64,000 nt of DNA from the NCBI GenBank assembly GCA_030446685.1, contig JAUJMV010000011.1, positions 1 to 64,000 of the forward strand. Reading direction: 5' to 3'. Under the pieces are notes generated by a model, which was given only the letters and a program-made list of their open reading frames with translations, had not been told where the DNA came from and did not search any database. The translations under genes and the position numbers were made by a program. Of this stretch, positions 25,094 through 34,083 are shown piece by piece. Origin of the DNA: Thermomicrobiales bacterium. GTDB taxonomy: Bacteria > Chloroflexota > Chloroflexia > Thermomicrobiales > CADCWN01. The stretch's first letter is position 1; the number at the start of each line of letters is the position of its first letter.

Positions 25094-27421
25094 GTGGAGC
25101 ACGCGCCGGCGCAACCGACGCGCCCCTGGACGCGGGTGACGCTGGAGGGGTTGCTCTTCGGGGTGATCGGCCTGCTGGCCCTGCTGACCCGCTTCTTCGA
25201 CCTCGGCTCGCAGGCGCAGCACCACGACGAGAGCCTGCACTCCTACTTCTCCTGGCTCTACTACACCGGGCAGGGCTACATCCACGACCCGCTGATGCAC
25301 GGCCCGTTCCTCTTCCACGTCGCCGCCCTCTCCTACTGGCTCTTCGGCGACAGCGACGCCACCTCGCGCTACGCCGCCGCCCTCTTCGGCGCGGCCACCG
25401 TCGTCCTGCCCTGGTTCCTGCGCCGCGAACTCGGCCGCTGGGGCGCGATCATCGCCTCGGTCATGCTGCTCGTCTCCCCCTCGTTCCTCTACTTCGGGCG
25501 CTTCCACCGCCACGACGTCTACTCCGCCTTCCTGACCTTCCTGCTCTTCATCGCCATCGTCCGCTTCATCGGGCGGCCCCGCCCCGCCTGGGCCTTCGTC
25601 GGCGCAGCGGCCTGGGGCTTCCTCTTCACCAACAAGGAGGACTTCTTCATCGTCACCGCCATCTTCGGCGCGGGGCTCGCGGTCGCGGTCCTCTGGACGG
25701 TGGCGCGGCGGGTCCTCTGGCTCGGGCTGGCGCTGGTCGTCGCGCTCGGGCTGGTGGTGAAGCTCCTCCCCACCCTGCCGCCGATCCCCTGGGAGGCGCC
25801 GACCAACGAGGCCATCCGCGCCTACGCCGTCGCGCTGCTGACCCACCCGGTCGTCCTGGCGGGCCTGCTGCTGCTGATCGGCTTCTTCATCCTCGCGACC
25901 ACCGTCCTTTCGCGCATCGCCGGCGACGAGGGCTGGGTCGACGGCCTCTTCGGCGGAGCGCCGGAGGGGACGCTGGTCGCCGGGCTGCACGCGCTGCTGC
26001 GCGATCGCCGCACCCTCTGGACCGCGGCGGCGATCGCGGCGGGCGTCTACACCGTCCTCTACACCAGCTTCTTCTCCAACATCCCCGGCATCCTCTCCGG
26101 CTCGTTCGGCGCGATCGGCTACTGGCTGGCGCAGCACGGCGTGCAGCGCGCCTACCAGCCCTGGTTCTACTACCTGCTGCTGCTGCCGCAGTACGACCCG
26201 CTGGCGGCGCTCCTCGGCGGCGCGGGCATCCTCCTGACCGGCTGGCGGCTCCTGGCCCATCGCCTCGGCTGGGGCGGCGAAGGTCCCTTCCCCTTCGTCC
26301 GCGGCTTCATCGCCTGGTGGGCGATCGGCAGCGTGGCGATCTACTCCTGGGCCGGCGAGAAGATGCCCTGGATGGACATCCACATGGTCCTCCCCCTGAC
26401 CCTGATGGCCGCCGCGCTGCTCGGCTCGGCCCTCGAAGGGATTGCGGATTGCGGATTGCGGATTGCGGATTCCAGGACGGCGGACACCCTACCGCAATCG
26501 GACACGGGTAGTAGCGCCCCCCCATCGGTCGTTCCGCAATCCGCAATCCGCAATCCGCAATTAGCTTGGGCGGTCGGCGGGCTGATCCTCGCCGCGGTCG
26601 CCGGCTGGTTCCTCGGCGCGGCGCGGCTCAGCGCGGGCGGGCTGGCGGCGGGCGAGAACTGGTGGCTCTTGCTGGCGCCGCTCGGCCTGATCGTCGCGCT
26701 GGCGACCGTCTACGCCCTCGTGACGAGCTGGCGGCGCAGCGGGCGGGTGGTGCTCCTGGCGCTGGCGGCGGCCCTGCTGCTCTTCCACGTCCACGCCGGC
26801 TGGGCGCTGGCCTTCCAGCACGGCGACGTGCCGAAGGACATGCTCGTCTACGTGCAGACCTCCCCCGACGTGACGCGCCTGATGGGCGAACTGGACGAGT
26901 TCTCGGCGCTGCTGACCGGCGGCAAGGATCTGCCGATCCTCTACGACAGCGACACCTCCTGGCCCTTCCAGTGGTACCTGCGCGACTACCCGAACAAGCA
27001 GTTCATGGGCGACGCGCTGGCCGAGCCGCCGGCCGACGACATCGCGGTCGTGCTGGTCGGCCCGGACACCCTCAGCAAGAACCCCGACCTGGCGGCGACG
27101 CTCAGCAATTACGCGCCCCAGCGCTACGCGATGCGCTGGCACTTCCCCGAGGACGAGACCTACCGGCCCTTCGCCCTCGCGCCCGAGCTGCCGCCCGGCT
27201 GGAGCGCCTACCGCACCGCCGACCAGCCGCACGGCCCGCTCGACGTGGCCCGCAGCATCTGGTCGTCCCTGGCCGCGACCGCCCGGCCGGGCGAGCAGGC
27301 CCAGCTCTTCCGCCTGCTGACCTACCGCGACCTCAAGGGCGCGCCGCTCGGCTCCTACGACTTCACCGTCTACGTCCGCAAGGACCTGCTGCCGCAGTTC
27401 AACGAGATCCGCTACCGCTGA
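25094..27421 (+). CDS. Large membrane glycosyltransferase-like protein (GT39/TIGR03663 type)
   Basis: 775 residues with at least ten TM helices. The early luminal-loop motif HHDESLHSYFSWLYYTGQGY (residues 36-55), with an acidic residue after TM1, is typical of GT39-like and TIGR03663 proteins, which use lipid-linked sugars. A soluble C-terminal part (from about 590; LPILYDSDTSWPFQWYL, then VVLVGPDTLSKNP) follows. Residues about 453-493 are encoded by an in-frame short-period inverted repeat (26446-26565), inserted between TM segments. It is followed by a related gene with a similar domain plan. Start is GTG. Confidence 0.8.
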   Translation: MEHAPAQPTRPWTRVTLEGLLFGVIGLLALLTRFFDLGSQAQHHDESLHSYFSWLYYTGQGYIHDPLMHGPFLFHVAALSYWLFGDSDATSRYAAALFGAATVVLPWFLRRELGRWGAIIASVMLLVSPSFLYFGRFHRHDVYSAFLTFLLFIAIVRFIGRPRPAWAFVGAAAWGFLFTNKEDFFIVTAIFGAGLAVAVLWTVARRVLWLGLALVVALGLVVKLLPTLPPIPWEAPTNEAIRAYAVALLTHPVVLAGLLLLIGFFILATTVLSRIAGDEGWVDGLFGGAPEGTLVAGLHALLRDRRTLWTAAAIAAGVYTVLYTSFFSNIPGILSGSFGAIGYWLAQHGVQRAYQPWFYYLLLLPQYDPLAALLGGAGILLTGWRLLAHRLGWGGEGPFPFVRGFIAWWAIGSVAIYSWAGEKMPWMDIHMVLPLTLMAAALLGSALEGIADCGLRIADSRTADTLPQSDTGSSAPPSVVPQSAIRNPQLAWAVGGLILAAVAGWFLGAARLSAGGLAAGENWWLLLAPLGLIVALATVYALVTSWRRSGRVVLLALAAALLLFHVHAGWALAFQHGDVPKDMLVYVQTSPDVTRLMGELDEFSALLTGGKDLPILYDSDTSWPFQWYLRDYPNKQFMGDALAEPPADDIAVVLVGPDTLSKNPDLAATLSNYAPQRYAMRWHFPEDETYRPFALAPELPPGWSAYRTADQPHGPLDVARSIWSSLAATARPGEQAQLFRLLTYRDLKGAPLGSYDFTVYVRKDLLPQFNEIRYR
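26446..26565. repeat. Short-period inverted repeat pair inside a gene (GGATTGC type)
   Basis: Three to four GGATTGC units (26446-26470) and the inverse GCAATCC units (26539-26561) frame a 70-base spacer, all open in the frame of the surrounding gene. Elsewhere in the window this class is intergenic. Confidence 0.85.
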
Positions 27422-27501
27422 CACCGTGGGGGCAAGCGTCGAACGTCACGAGGGAACACGCCCCCTTCACCATTCGTCATTGATCACTGGAGTGCTTACC
27501 G

Positions 27502-30363
27502 ATGCTCGACGTTGACCAGCGGCCCGGCGTGGCGGGCGCGCCCCCCGCGCGCGAGGCGACCGCGCCGCTGGACCGGACCTTCGACCTGACCCGCGTGCGC
27601 GGCGACGTGCTGGCCTGGGGCGGCGTGCTGCTGGCCGCGACCGGCATCCGGCTGGCGAGCCTGGGCAACAGCGCCCTCTCGCCGGACGGCGCGCGGGCGG
27701 CCTTCGCCGCGCTGGGCCTCTTCGACGGCAGCGGCGCGCGGCTCGATCCGGCCGCCGGCGGGCCGTTCGCCGCGCTCTTCGGCGCGCTGATCTTCTTCCT
27801 CTTCGGGGTCAGCGACGCGATCGCGCGGCTCGGGCCGGCGCTGGCGGGGATCGGGATCGTCGCGCTGGCGCTCCCGCTGCGGCCCTACCTGGGGCGGTCG
27901 GGCGCGCTGCTGGCCGGCCTGCTCCTGGCGGTCTCGCCGGGCCTCGCCTACTTCTCGCGCCTCGTCCAGCCCGCGATGTATGCCCAGTTCTTCGCGCTGC
28001 TCCTCTTCGTCGCGCTGCTGCGCCTCCTCGACCACGGACGGGCCGGCGACCTGGTCCTGGCGGCGGTCGCCGCGGCGCTCCTGCTGGCCGCGGCGCCGAC
28101 CGGCCCGACCCTGCTGCTGATCCTGGCCCTCGCACTCGGCGTCGTCTGGCTGCGCGACCGCACGGCCGGCGCCACAGCGGAGGGCTCGTTCGGCGCGGCG
28201 AATCTGGCCGCGGCGGCGCGGCGGGGCGGCGCGGTCGCGGCGGTCGCGGCGCTGGCGACCCTGCTGCTCGTCCTCAGCGCGTTCGGCACCGTCCCCGGCA
28301 ACCTGCTGCGCGCGCCGGGCGACCTCCTGGGCGCCTGGGGGAGGGGGCTGCTCGGCCCCGCCGGCGGCTTGCCCGGCCGCGGCCCCCTCTTCGCGCTCGC
28401 GCTGCTGCCGCTCTACGAGCCGCTGGCGCTGCTCGCCGGCCTGCTCGGCCTGGGCGGGATCTTCGGGGGGCGGGGCCTCGCCCGACCCCGGCGCGTGGCG
28501 ACCGCGCGGGCGATCCTGGCGGGCTGGGCGTTCGCCGGTCTCGCCCTGCTGGCCCTCGGCGGCGGGCGCCAGCCGCACCTCCTCCTGCTGCCGGCCCTGC
28601 CGCTGACCCTGCTGGCCGGGCTGGCGCTCGGCGAGCTGATCGAGGGGATCGACTGGCGGCGGGGGGGCTGGTTCTGGCGCGGCGGCGGCGCGCTCCTGGC
28701 GCTCGTCGCGCTGCTGGCGCTGGCGGCCTGGGCCTCGACCATCGGGCTGCTGCTGCGGTCGGAGCAGTACGCGGCCGCCGGCCAGCAGAATCAGTGGTTC
28801 ATCGCCCTCTTCCTGACGGCGGTCGTCTTCGCCCTGCCCCTCTCCGGCGTCGCCTTCTGGCTGGCGCAGGGGCTCGGTGGCCGGGCTGCCGGGCGCGCGC
28901 TGGCGCTCCTCGCGCTGGCACTCCTCCTCGGCTACGGCGTGCGCTCCGCCATCGGCCTCAGCATCTACCGCCCCAACAGCGCGGCCGAGCCGCTCGTCTA
29001 CGCCTCCAGCACCCCCCAGGTGCTGCCGGCGCTCGAGCGCCTGCGCCGCCTCGCGCGCGACGAGACCGCCGTCCAGCGCACCCCGGAGGATCCGACCGGC
29101 GGGCACGGCCTGCGGATCGCCGTCGATCCGGCGGCGGAGTGGCCCGCGCGCTGGTACCTGCGCGACTTCCCCTACCTCCAGGTCGGCGACCCGGCGGCGC
29201 TGGCCGGCGCGGAGCCGCAGGTCGTCATCAAGCCGGCCGACGAGGGGACGCTGCCCGGCTACACCGAACAACGCTACCGCTGGACCTGGTCCTTCCCCGC
29301 CGGCGAGCCGCTCTCGGGCGACGCCGAGAATCCCCTCTTGCGCACGCTCGGCTTCCTCTTCTACCGCCAGCACGTCCCCCCGGCCCCGAGCAGCGACGTC
29401 GACATCGCCTACGGCCCGAGCCTCGCCGCGCGCCTCTTCCCGCCCCCCCCGGCGCAGGGGCCGTTCGGCCTGGGCGAGCGCGCCGGGCAGGGCCGCGCGC
29501 CCGGCCAGTTCGACCGGCCGCGCGGCGTCGCCACCGGGCGCGACGGCTCCGTCTACGTCGTCGACATGGGCAACGCGCGCGTCCAGCAGTTCGCGCGCGA
29601 CGGCGCGTTCGTCCGCCAGTTCGGCGCCCCCGGCCGCGGCGACGGCCAGTTCCAGCGCGAGCGGCAGCTCGGCCCGACCGGCATCGCCACCGACCGCGAC
29701 GGCTTCGTCTACGTCGCGGACACCTGGAACCACCGCATCCAGAAGTTCACTCCGGAGGGCGCGTTCGTCGCCAAGTGGGGCGCCTACAACAACCTGGTCA
29801 CCCCCGCCCCCGGCGCGGCCGCCGGCGACCGGCAGGGCTTCTACGGCCCGCGCGGGGTCGCGGTCGCCCCGAACGGCGAGGTCTACGTGACCGACACCGG
29901 CAACGCGCGCGTCCAGGTCTTCACCGGGGAGGGCCAGTTCCTGCGCGAGTTCGGCCAGAAGGGGGCCGGGCCGGGCGGGCTGAACGAGCCGGTCGGCATC
30001 GCCCTCAGCGCCGACGGGTCGCGCGTCTTCGTCGCCGACAGCGCCAACGCGCGGATCGCCGTCTTCGACCCGCAGGGCCAGCCGGTGGCGCAGTACGCCG
30101 TCCCCTCCTGGCAGGGCCGGACCTACTTCGAGCCCTACCTGGCGCTCGACGCCGAGGGGAACCTCTACACGACCAGTTCGGCCACCCGCCAGTTGCTGAA
30201 GCTCAGTCGCGAGGGCCAGGTCGTCGCCAGCAGCACCGGCAACGAGGCGGACGGCCTCCTCGCCGCCCCGATCGGCGTCGCGGTCGCCCCCGACGGCCGC
30301 GTCTACGTCACCGACAACGCCCGCAACTACGTCGCCCGCCTCGCCCCGCTCCCCAACCGCTGA
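27502..30363 (+). CDS. Membrane glycosyltransferase-like protein fused to an NHL beta-propeller
   Basis: 953 residues. Residues about 35-490 hold around ten TM helices with GT39-like features (NSALSPDGARAAFAALGLF, SRLVQPAMYAQFFALLLF). A soluble stretch (YASSTPQVLPALERLRRLAR, then WYLRDFPYLQ) resembles the end of the preceding gene. The C-terminal 300 residues form NHL repeats: PRGVATGRDGSVYVVDMGNA, PTGIATDRDGFVYVADTWN, PRGVAVAPNGEVYVTDTGNA, PVGIALSADGSRVFVADSAN and IGVAVAPDGRVYVTDNARN. NHL propellers bind proteins, glycans or RNA and here should lie outside the membrane. It starts 80 bases after the first gene and probably shares its operon. Confidence 0.82.
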   Translation: MLDVDQRPGVAGAPPAREATAPLDRTFDLTRVRGDVLAWGGVLLAATGIRLASLGNSALSPDGARAAFAALGLFDGSGARLDPAAGGPFAALFGALIFFLFGVSDAIARLGPALAGIGIVALALPLRPYLGRSGALLAGLLLAVSPGLAYFSRLVQPAMYAQFFALLLFVALLRLLDHGRAGDLVLAAVAAALLLAAAPTGPTLLLILALALGVVWLRDRTAGATAEGSFGAANLAAAARRGGAVAAVAALATLLLVLSAFGTVPGNLLRAPGDLLGAWGRGLLGPAGGLPGRGPLFALALLPLYEPLALLAGLLGLGGIFGGRGLARPRRVATARAILAGWAFAGLALLALGGGRQPHLLLLPALPLTLLAGLALGELIEGIDWRRGGWFWRGGGALLALVALLALAAWASTIGLLLRSEQYAAAGQQNQWFIALFLTAVVFALPLSGVAFWLAQGLGGRAAGRALALLALALLLGYGVRSAIGLSIYRPNSAAEPLVYASSTPQVLPALERLRRLARDETAVQRTPEDPTGGHGLRIAVDPAAEWPARWYLRDFPYLQVGDPAALAGAEPQVVIKPADEGTLPGYTEQRYRWTWSFPAGEPLSGDAENPLLRTLGFLFYRQHVPPAPSSDVDIAYGPSLAARLFPPPPAQGPFGLGERAGQGRAPGQFDRPRGVATGRDGSVYVVDMGNARVQQFARDGAFVRQFGAPGRGDGQFQRERQLGPTGIATDRDGFVYVADTWNHRIQKFTPEGAFVAKWGAYNNLVTPAPGAAAGDRQGFYGPRGVAVAPNGEVYVTDTGNARVQVFTGEGQFLREFGQKGAGPGGLNEPVGIALSADGSRVFVADSANARIAVFDPQGQPVAQYAVPSWQGRTYFEPYLALDAEGNLYTTSSATRQLLKLSREGQVVASSTGNEADGLLAAPIGVAVAPDGRVYVTDNARNYVARLAPLPNR

Positions 30364-30428
30364 GGAGCTGTTCGTTCCGTTCGACGGGCACCTCGGACGA
30401 AGTTCCGGCAACGCATAGGGGTGGCTTG

Positions 30429-30710
30429 GTGGAGGCCAAAGAGCAAATCATCACCTGCTCCAAGGACATCCTCAGCGGTATCCCGGTGTTCGCCGGGACG
30501 CGCGTCCCGACCCGCAACCTCTTCGATTACCTCGAAGCCGGCGACCGTCTGGACGACTTCCTCGACGATTTCCCCTCCGTGACCCGCGAACAGGCGACGG
30601 CGGTCTTGGAGCTGGCGAAGTCCGCCATCCTCGCCGAGTACGACGCGGAAACAGCAGCCGACTCTCGCCTGGTGGTCGCGGCTGTCCCCGGGAAGGGGTG
30701 GCGCTCGTAG
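30429..30710 (+). CDS. DUF433 domain protein (putative antitoxin)
   Basis: 93 residues. The DUF433 core reads DILSGIPVFAGTRVPTRNLF, then DDFLDDFPSVTREQATAVLEL, a VapB-like helix-turn-helix fold often paired with a PIN-type toxin. Its stop lies 8 bases from the stop of the convergent VapC gene, so there is no obvious cognate toxin on its own strand. Start is GTG 30429 or TTG 30426; the ribosome site is weak. Confidence 0.8.
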   Translation: MEAKEQIITCSKDILSGIPVFAGTRVPTRNLFDYLEAGDRLDDFLDDFPSVTREQATAVLELAKSAILAEYDAETAADSRLVVAAVPGKGWRS

Positions 30711-30717
30711 CGGCGGC

Positions 30718-31133
30718 TCAGGGCTCGCGCCGGTTGAGCCAGGGGAAGCGGTCGAAATCGCGATCGAACGAGTAGAGATCGGTCGCCCCTTCGCGCTCCA
30801 TCGCGGCGACGAGCAGGGCATCACCGAAGTCCAGCGTCACACTCCCCGTCAGGCTCAACGCGCGAAGCACTGCCGCTTGTTCTCCACCAGGAAGTGCGGC
30901 AACTGCACGAGCGGTGCCAGGAGCGCGGCGACCTCCGGCCGCGGCAGCCGGTAGGTGCGCGGCGAGGCGAGCACGAAGACCGCATCGGCGATCACGGTAT
31001 AGGGCGCCGCGACGGTCAGTTGCCCATCCTCCACGGCGCGGAGGAGCGCGCGGGCTGCGGGCTGCTTCGCCGGGTCGTCGCCGGTGACCAGCCGAATGAT
31101 GACGTCGGTGTCGACCCATGGCACGCTCATCAC
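30718..31133 (-). pseudogene. VapC PIN toxin, single frameshift
   Basis: Two frames give one PIN protein: VPWVDTDVIIRLVTGDDPAK through PHFLVENK in the first, then AVLRALSLTGSVTLDFGDALL to FDRFPWLNRREP in the second. The junction is at about 30870-30880. All four acidic positions are present across the frames. It is the paralogue of the intact toxin at 14742-15155. A one-base sequencing error would restore it. Confidence 0.8.
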
Positions 31134-31403
31134 TCGCCTTGTTTCCGTAGCACCTCCGCGACATGGTCTTCTCGCGCCAGTTCCCGCATCTCATGCCAGG
31201 GCCGGAGTTTCTCGCAGCTTCCCGGCGCGACCGACAACGTCAGTGGCGTCAACGTTCTGGTGTTCAAGGGGCGGCGCGGTGGAGTCGCGCAGGGTGAGGC
31301 GGAGCTTGTCGCCAATGTCCAGTTGGAGCCGTCGCCGCACCTCAGCCGGCAACGTGAGCTGGCCCTTGCTACTCAACGTGACGGTGTATTCGCTGTTCAT
31401 CAT
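31130..31403 (-). pseudogene. AbrB-type antitoxin (VapB), frameshifted near its end
   Basis: Starts MMNSEYTVTLSSKGQLTLP, the AbrB/MazE DNA-binding hairpin, then RRLQLDIGDKLRLTLRD. The 3' end continues in another frame as EMRELAREDHVAEVLRKQGE, abutting the VapC start. The junction is near 31215. The first part is repeated in degraded form at 31960-32090. Confidence 0.75.
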
Positions 31404-32620
31404 CGGTAACCTCGGCCACGGAAGTAAGACAAGTAGCATCTTGCGCGGTCCAGCAGCGCGCATCGGGCGGGCGCGCCGGGGGCTGTTGATCACCGCCTGC
31501 GCGTCAGCAGCGCGCGTCATCGTGGATGAGCGAGTCGTCGTGCCGCCGCTGGGTCGTAGTACGATGGCGCCATGACAACTGGCCGCCATGCCGTGCGCCG
31601 CCGATTGATGAACCGCGATCCCGTGGCGCGCGGATGATGGCGCGCGTGACCGAATGTGCAGCAGTTCCCGATCTCATGACCGCGCGCCACCCGGCAGCCG
31701 GTAGGTGCGCCCTGACGGGGCGCCGAGGGGTATGGGGCTCCTCGCGACCGCCCGACCGCGCGCGAGGCGCGATCGTACCGGCAACTTCGCCGCGTCGAGG
31801 CCGGTGACGATGCGTGCAGGTGCTCGGCTCGCCGATCGGCGCAGGACGGCGACGCGGGCCGGGGCGCGAGCTTGTCGCGCCGGTCTGGACGCGCCGCAAC
31901 GTCGCTGCGCCGGCAGGTCGCGCGCGGGGGGTGCCGCTGGAGTTCGAGCGTCCCGTCATCGCGCAGGGTGAGGCGGAGCTTGTCGCCAATGTCCAGTTGG
32001 CGCCTTCGCCCTAACCTCAGCCGGCAACGTGAGCTGGCCCTTGCCTCTCAACGTGACGGGTATTCGCTGCGTATCCTCCCATCGGCGCGGCCACGTAAGA
32101 CAAGTGTATACGCATCTTCCGCGCGTCCAGCAGCCGCGGTCATCGTACACACGCCTGCGCCTGAGGCAGGCGCCCGACGTGATTTGTCGCCGCTGGTGGG
32201 GCGTAGTACGATAGCGGCATGACAACTGGCCGCCATGCCGTGCGCCGCCGATTGATGAACCGCGATCCCGTGCGGAGGATAGCCGCCCATGACCGCGAAT
32301 GTCGATCGCCCGGCCGCGCGCCACCCACGCCGCCCTGACCGACCACTTCGCCGATCGAGCGGGCAAGCTGGGGGTACGGGTCCACCGGGTCGGCGGTCTG
32401 GACGAGATCGCCGCCCTCGCCGCCGGGCTGGTCGCGGCGGACGGCGACGCGGGGCGGGGCGCGATCATCGCGCCGGGGCTCGACGCGGCGCACCCGGACC
32501 TGCGCCGGCAACTCGCGGCGCGCGGGGTGCCGCTGGAGGCGCTCGACGCGACGACCCCGGCCGACACCCTCGGCGTGGCCGAGATGTCGTGGCCGACCCG
32601 CCGGCCGACCGGCTGGTGCG
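31288..32620. repeat. Imperfect ~650-bp tandem duplication
   Basis: The segment beginning CGCAGGGTGAGGCGGAGCTT occurs at 31288 and 31962. A 54-base run beginning CATGACAACTGGCCGCCATG is identical at 31571 and 32218, and a degraded match to the lutC-like 5' end follows each. Offsets fall from 674 to about 632, so the copies have diverged by indels. Unit 1 is the more degraded in its second half; unit 2 leads into the lutC-like gene. Confidence 0.75.
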
Positions 32621-32761
32621 GATGCTCTCGGCACCTCGTCATCCTCGACGCCGCCGGTCCCGGGCCTCGACGAGGCGGGCGAGCGGCTGGGCGCGCTCGT
32701 CGCGATCCTCGACGGTCGGCGCGCCGGTCCCGCCGAGCTGCCGTCGACCCCCGTCGCTTGA
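32299..32761 (+). pseudogene. LutC-like LUD-domain protein, frameshifted and short
   Basis: The 5' half is open and LutC-like: THAALTDHFADRAGKLGVRV, then AIIAPGLDAAHPDLRRQL. From about 32590 the frame changes at least three times: ADRLVRML, HLVILDAAG, then DEAGERLGALVAILDG to the stop at 32759. The segment normally carrying the A-D-T-G signature of LUD proteins is missing. LutC works with LutA and LutB in lactate oxidation; the fused LutB-LutA gene lies 1.3 kb downstream on the same strand. A functional protein could be restored by correcting frameshifts, but the missing segment suggests real damage or misassembly. Confidence 0.65.
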
Positions 32762-32773
32762 CGGAGGTCCGCC

Positions 32774-33403
32774 ATGACGCCCAGCTCGCCCGGCGCCTCC
32801 GGGCCGCACCCCGACCTCGCGGCCCGCATCGCCGCCAGCGTCGCCGACATCGCGCGGGGCGGTGCGGCCCGGACCAGGTGGACGTGCTCCAGCAGCGCAC
32901 CCTCTTCGACCGCCCGCGGCGCGCATCGGCCGGCCCGCCGAGTTGCCTGGCCGTCGTCCGTGGCGCCGGCGGGGGCCGACACCCTCGTGCTCGCCGAAGC
33001 GGGCCGCGCGGACGGCGAGGAGGAATGGCGCCTGATGGGGTACGTCAGCAGGGGCATCGGCGGCCCCGGCCCGACACGGGAGCCGGTCGCGGCCGCCCTG
33101 AGCGTGATGCCCGGAGCCGGCCTCAACTTCGGCGCCGTGATCGCCGATCCGCACATCGCGACGCTGCGGATCGACCTCGCCGACGGCACGACGATCGAGG
33201 ACGCCATTATCGACGGGAGCACCCTGGCACTGGCGCCCTTCGATTCGCCCGCCGCCTGGGCAGAGGATGCGACCGTCCGCCTGCTCGACCGCCAGGGCAA
33301 GGAATTGCTCTCGCAGGCCGTCTCCGTGAACCCCGCCCCGCCGCCGGGGACCCCGATCCCCGCCCGGCGGGGCGGGCCGGGTCAGCCGGCCCGGTCGGGC
33401 TGT
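32774..33403 (+). CDS. Hypothetical protein with frameshifted N-terminus
   Basis: The open frame starts MTPSSPGASGPHPDLAARIA; the first 70 residues switch frame (another frame reads DQVDVLQQRTLFDRP). From about residue 75 the sequence is coherent: EEEWRLMGYVSRGIGGPGPT, FGAVIADPHIATLRIDLADG, TTIEDAIIDGSTLALAPFDS. This is a beta-rich soluble domain I do not recognise. The C-terminal end runs into the palindromic element at 33401, so the true stop is unclear; the frame stays open to 33847. Confidence 0.45.
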
Positions 33404-33541
33404 AGGGGCAGGCACGGGGGCCTGCCCGCGTTGCCCGCCACCGACGTGGCTGATCGGGCGTGGTGCCGAACCGCCGCAAGCCGTTGCCCACCTACTGCGT
33501 CGGTGGTCGGCCACGCGGGCAGGCACAGGGCATGCCCCTGC
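33401..33541. repeat. Interspersed palindromic element, TAGGGGCAGGC type (copy 2)
   Basis: Begins TGTAGGGGCAGGCACGGGGG and ends with the inverse CACGCGGGCAGGC...TGCCCCTGCA, about 140 bases later. Related to 24477-24600 and 50625-50732. Confidence 0.8.
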
Positions 33542-33570
33542 ACGACTACGACCTGGAGGGAATCACCGCT

Positions 33571-34083
33571 ATGGCTCTCAGGCAGCGACTCTTCGGCCTG
33601 GCCGCCGGCGCCTTCTTCGAGCGCCCGGCCAGGAAGCTCACCCTCGACGCGCTCGCCGCGCGGCTGGTCTCCGGCGGCGCGACCGTCGAGGAGCGCGCCG
33701 CGGCGGCGGCCGACACGCCGGCGAACCGGCGGCACCTGGCCCACATCATCGGGATCGAGCGGTGGGGGCAGCGCCGCCTGCGGACCCTGCTCGGCGAGCC
33801 GCCCGCGTCGGACGAGAGCGACGCCTACCAGCCGGCCGAGGGGCTGACGCTGGACGACCTGCGCGCCGCCTTCCGCGCCGCGCGCGAGGAGACCGCCGCG
33901 CTCGCGGCCGCGATCGTCCGCGCCGGGGTGCCGCGCGAGCGCACTGCGCCGCACAACGATTTCGGGCCGTTGAGCGTGGGCGGCTGGCTGCTCTACCTGA
34001 CCGACCACGCCACGCGGGAGAGCACGCGCCTCCGGCCCGCGGGTCGGGCGGGGGCGGGCGACCGGCGGGGGGTGCGGGCATGA
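33571..34083 (+). CDS. DinB-superfamily protein
   Basis: 170 residues, helical. The first metal-ligand helix reads NRRHLAHIIGIERWGQRRLR and the last reads VGGWLLYLTDHATRES, matching the DinB/DUF664-type four-helix fold with His ligands. Members often act as metal-dependent thiol transferases or are of unknown role. Start ATG at 33571 follows GGAGGG. Its stop overlaps the next start by ATGA, so it is coupled to the LutB-LutA gene. Confidence 0.75.
   Translation: MALRQRLFGLAAGAFFERPARKLTLDALAARLVSGGATVEERAAAAADTPANRRHLAHIIGIERWGQRRLRTLLGEPPASDESDAYQPAEGLTLDDLRAAFRAAREETAALAAAIVRAGVPRERTAPHNDFGPLSVGGWLLYLTDHATRESTRLRPAGRAGAGDRRGVRA

Noticed and set aside
24446..26383. Minus-strand open frame of 645 codons
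   Set aside because: Antisense to the first glycosyltransferase gene; composition is Glu/Gly/Arg-rich without structure.
27496..30411. Very long open frame (971 codons) on the minus strand
   Set aside because: Antisense to the NHL/glycosyltransferase gene; Arg/Gly/Glu/Gln-rich, no domain. GC-rich codon use opens the opposite frame.
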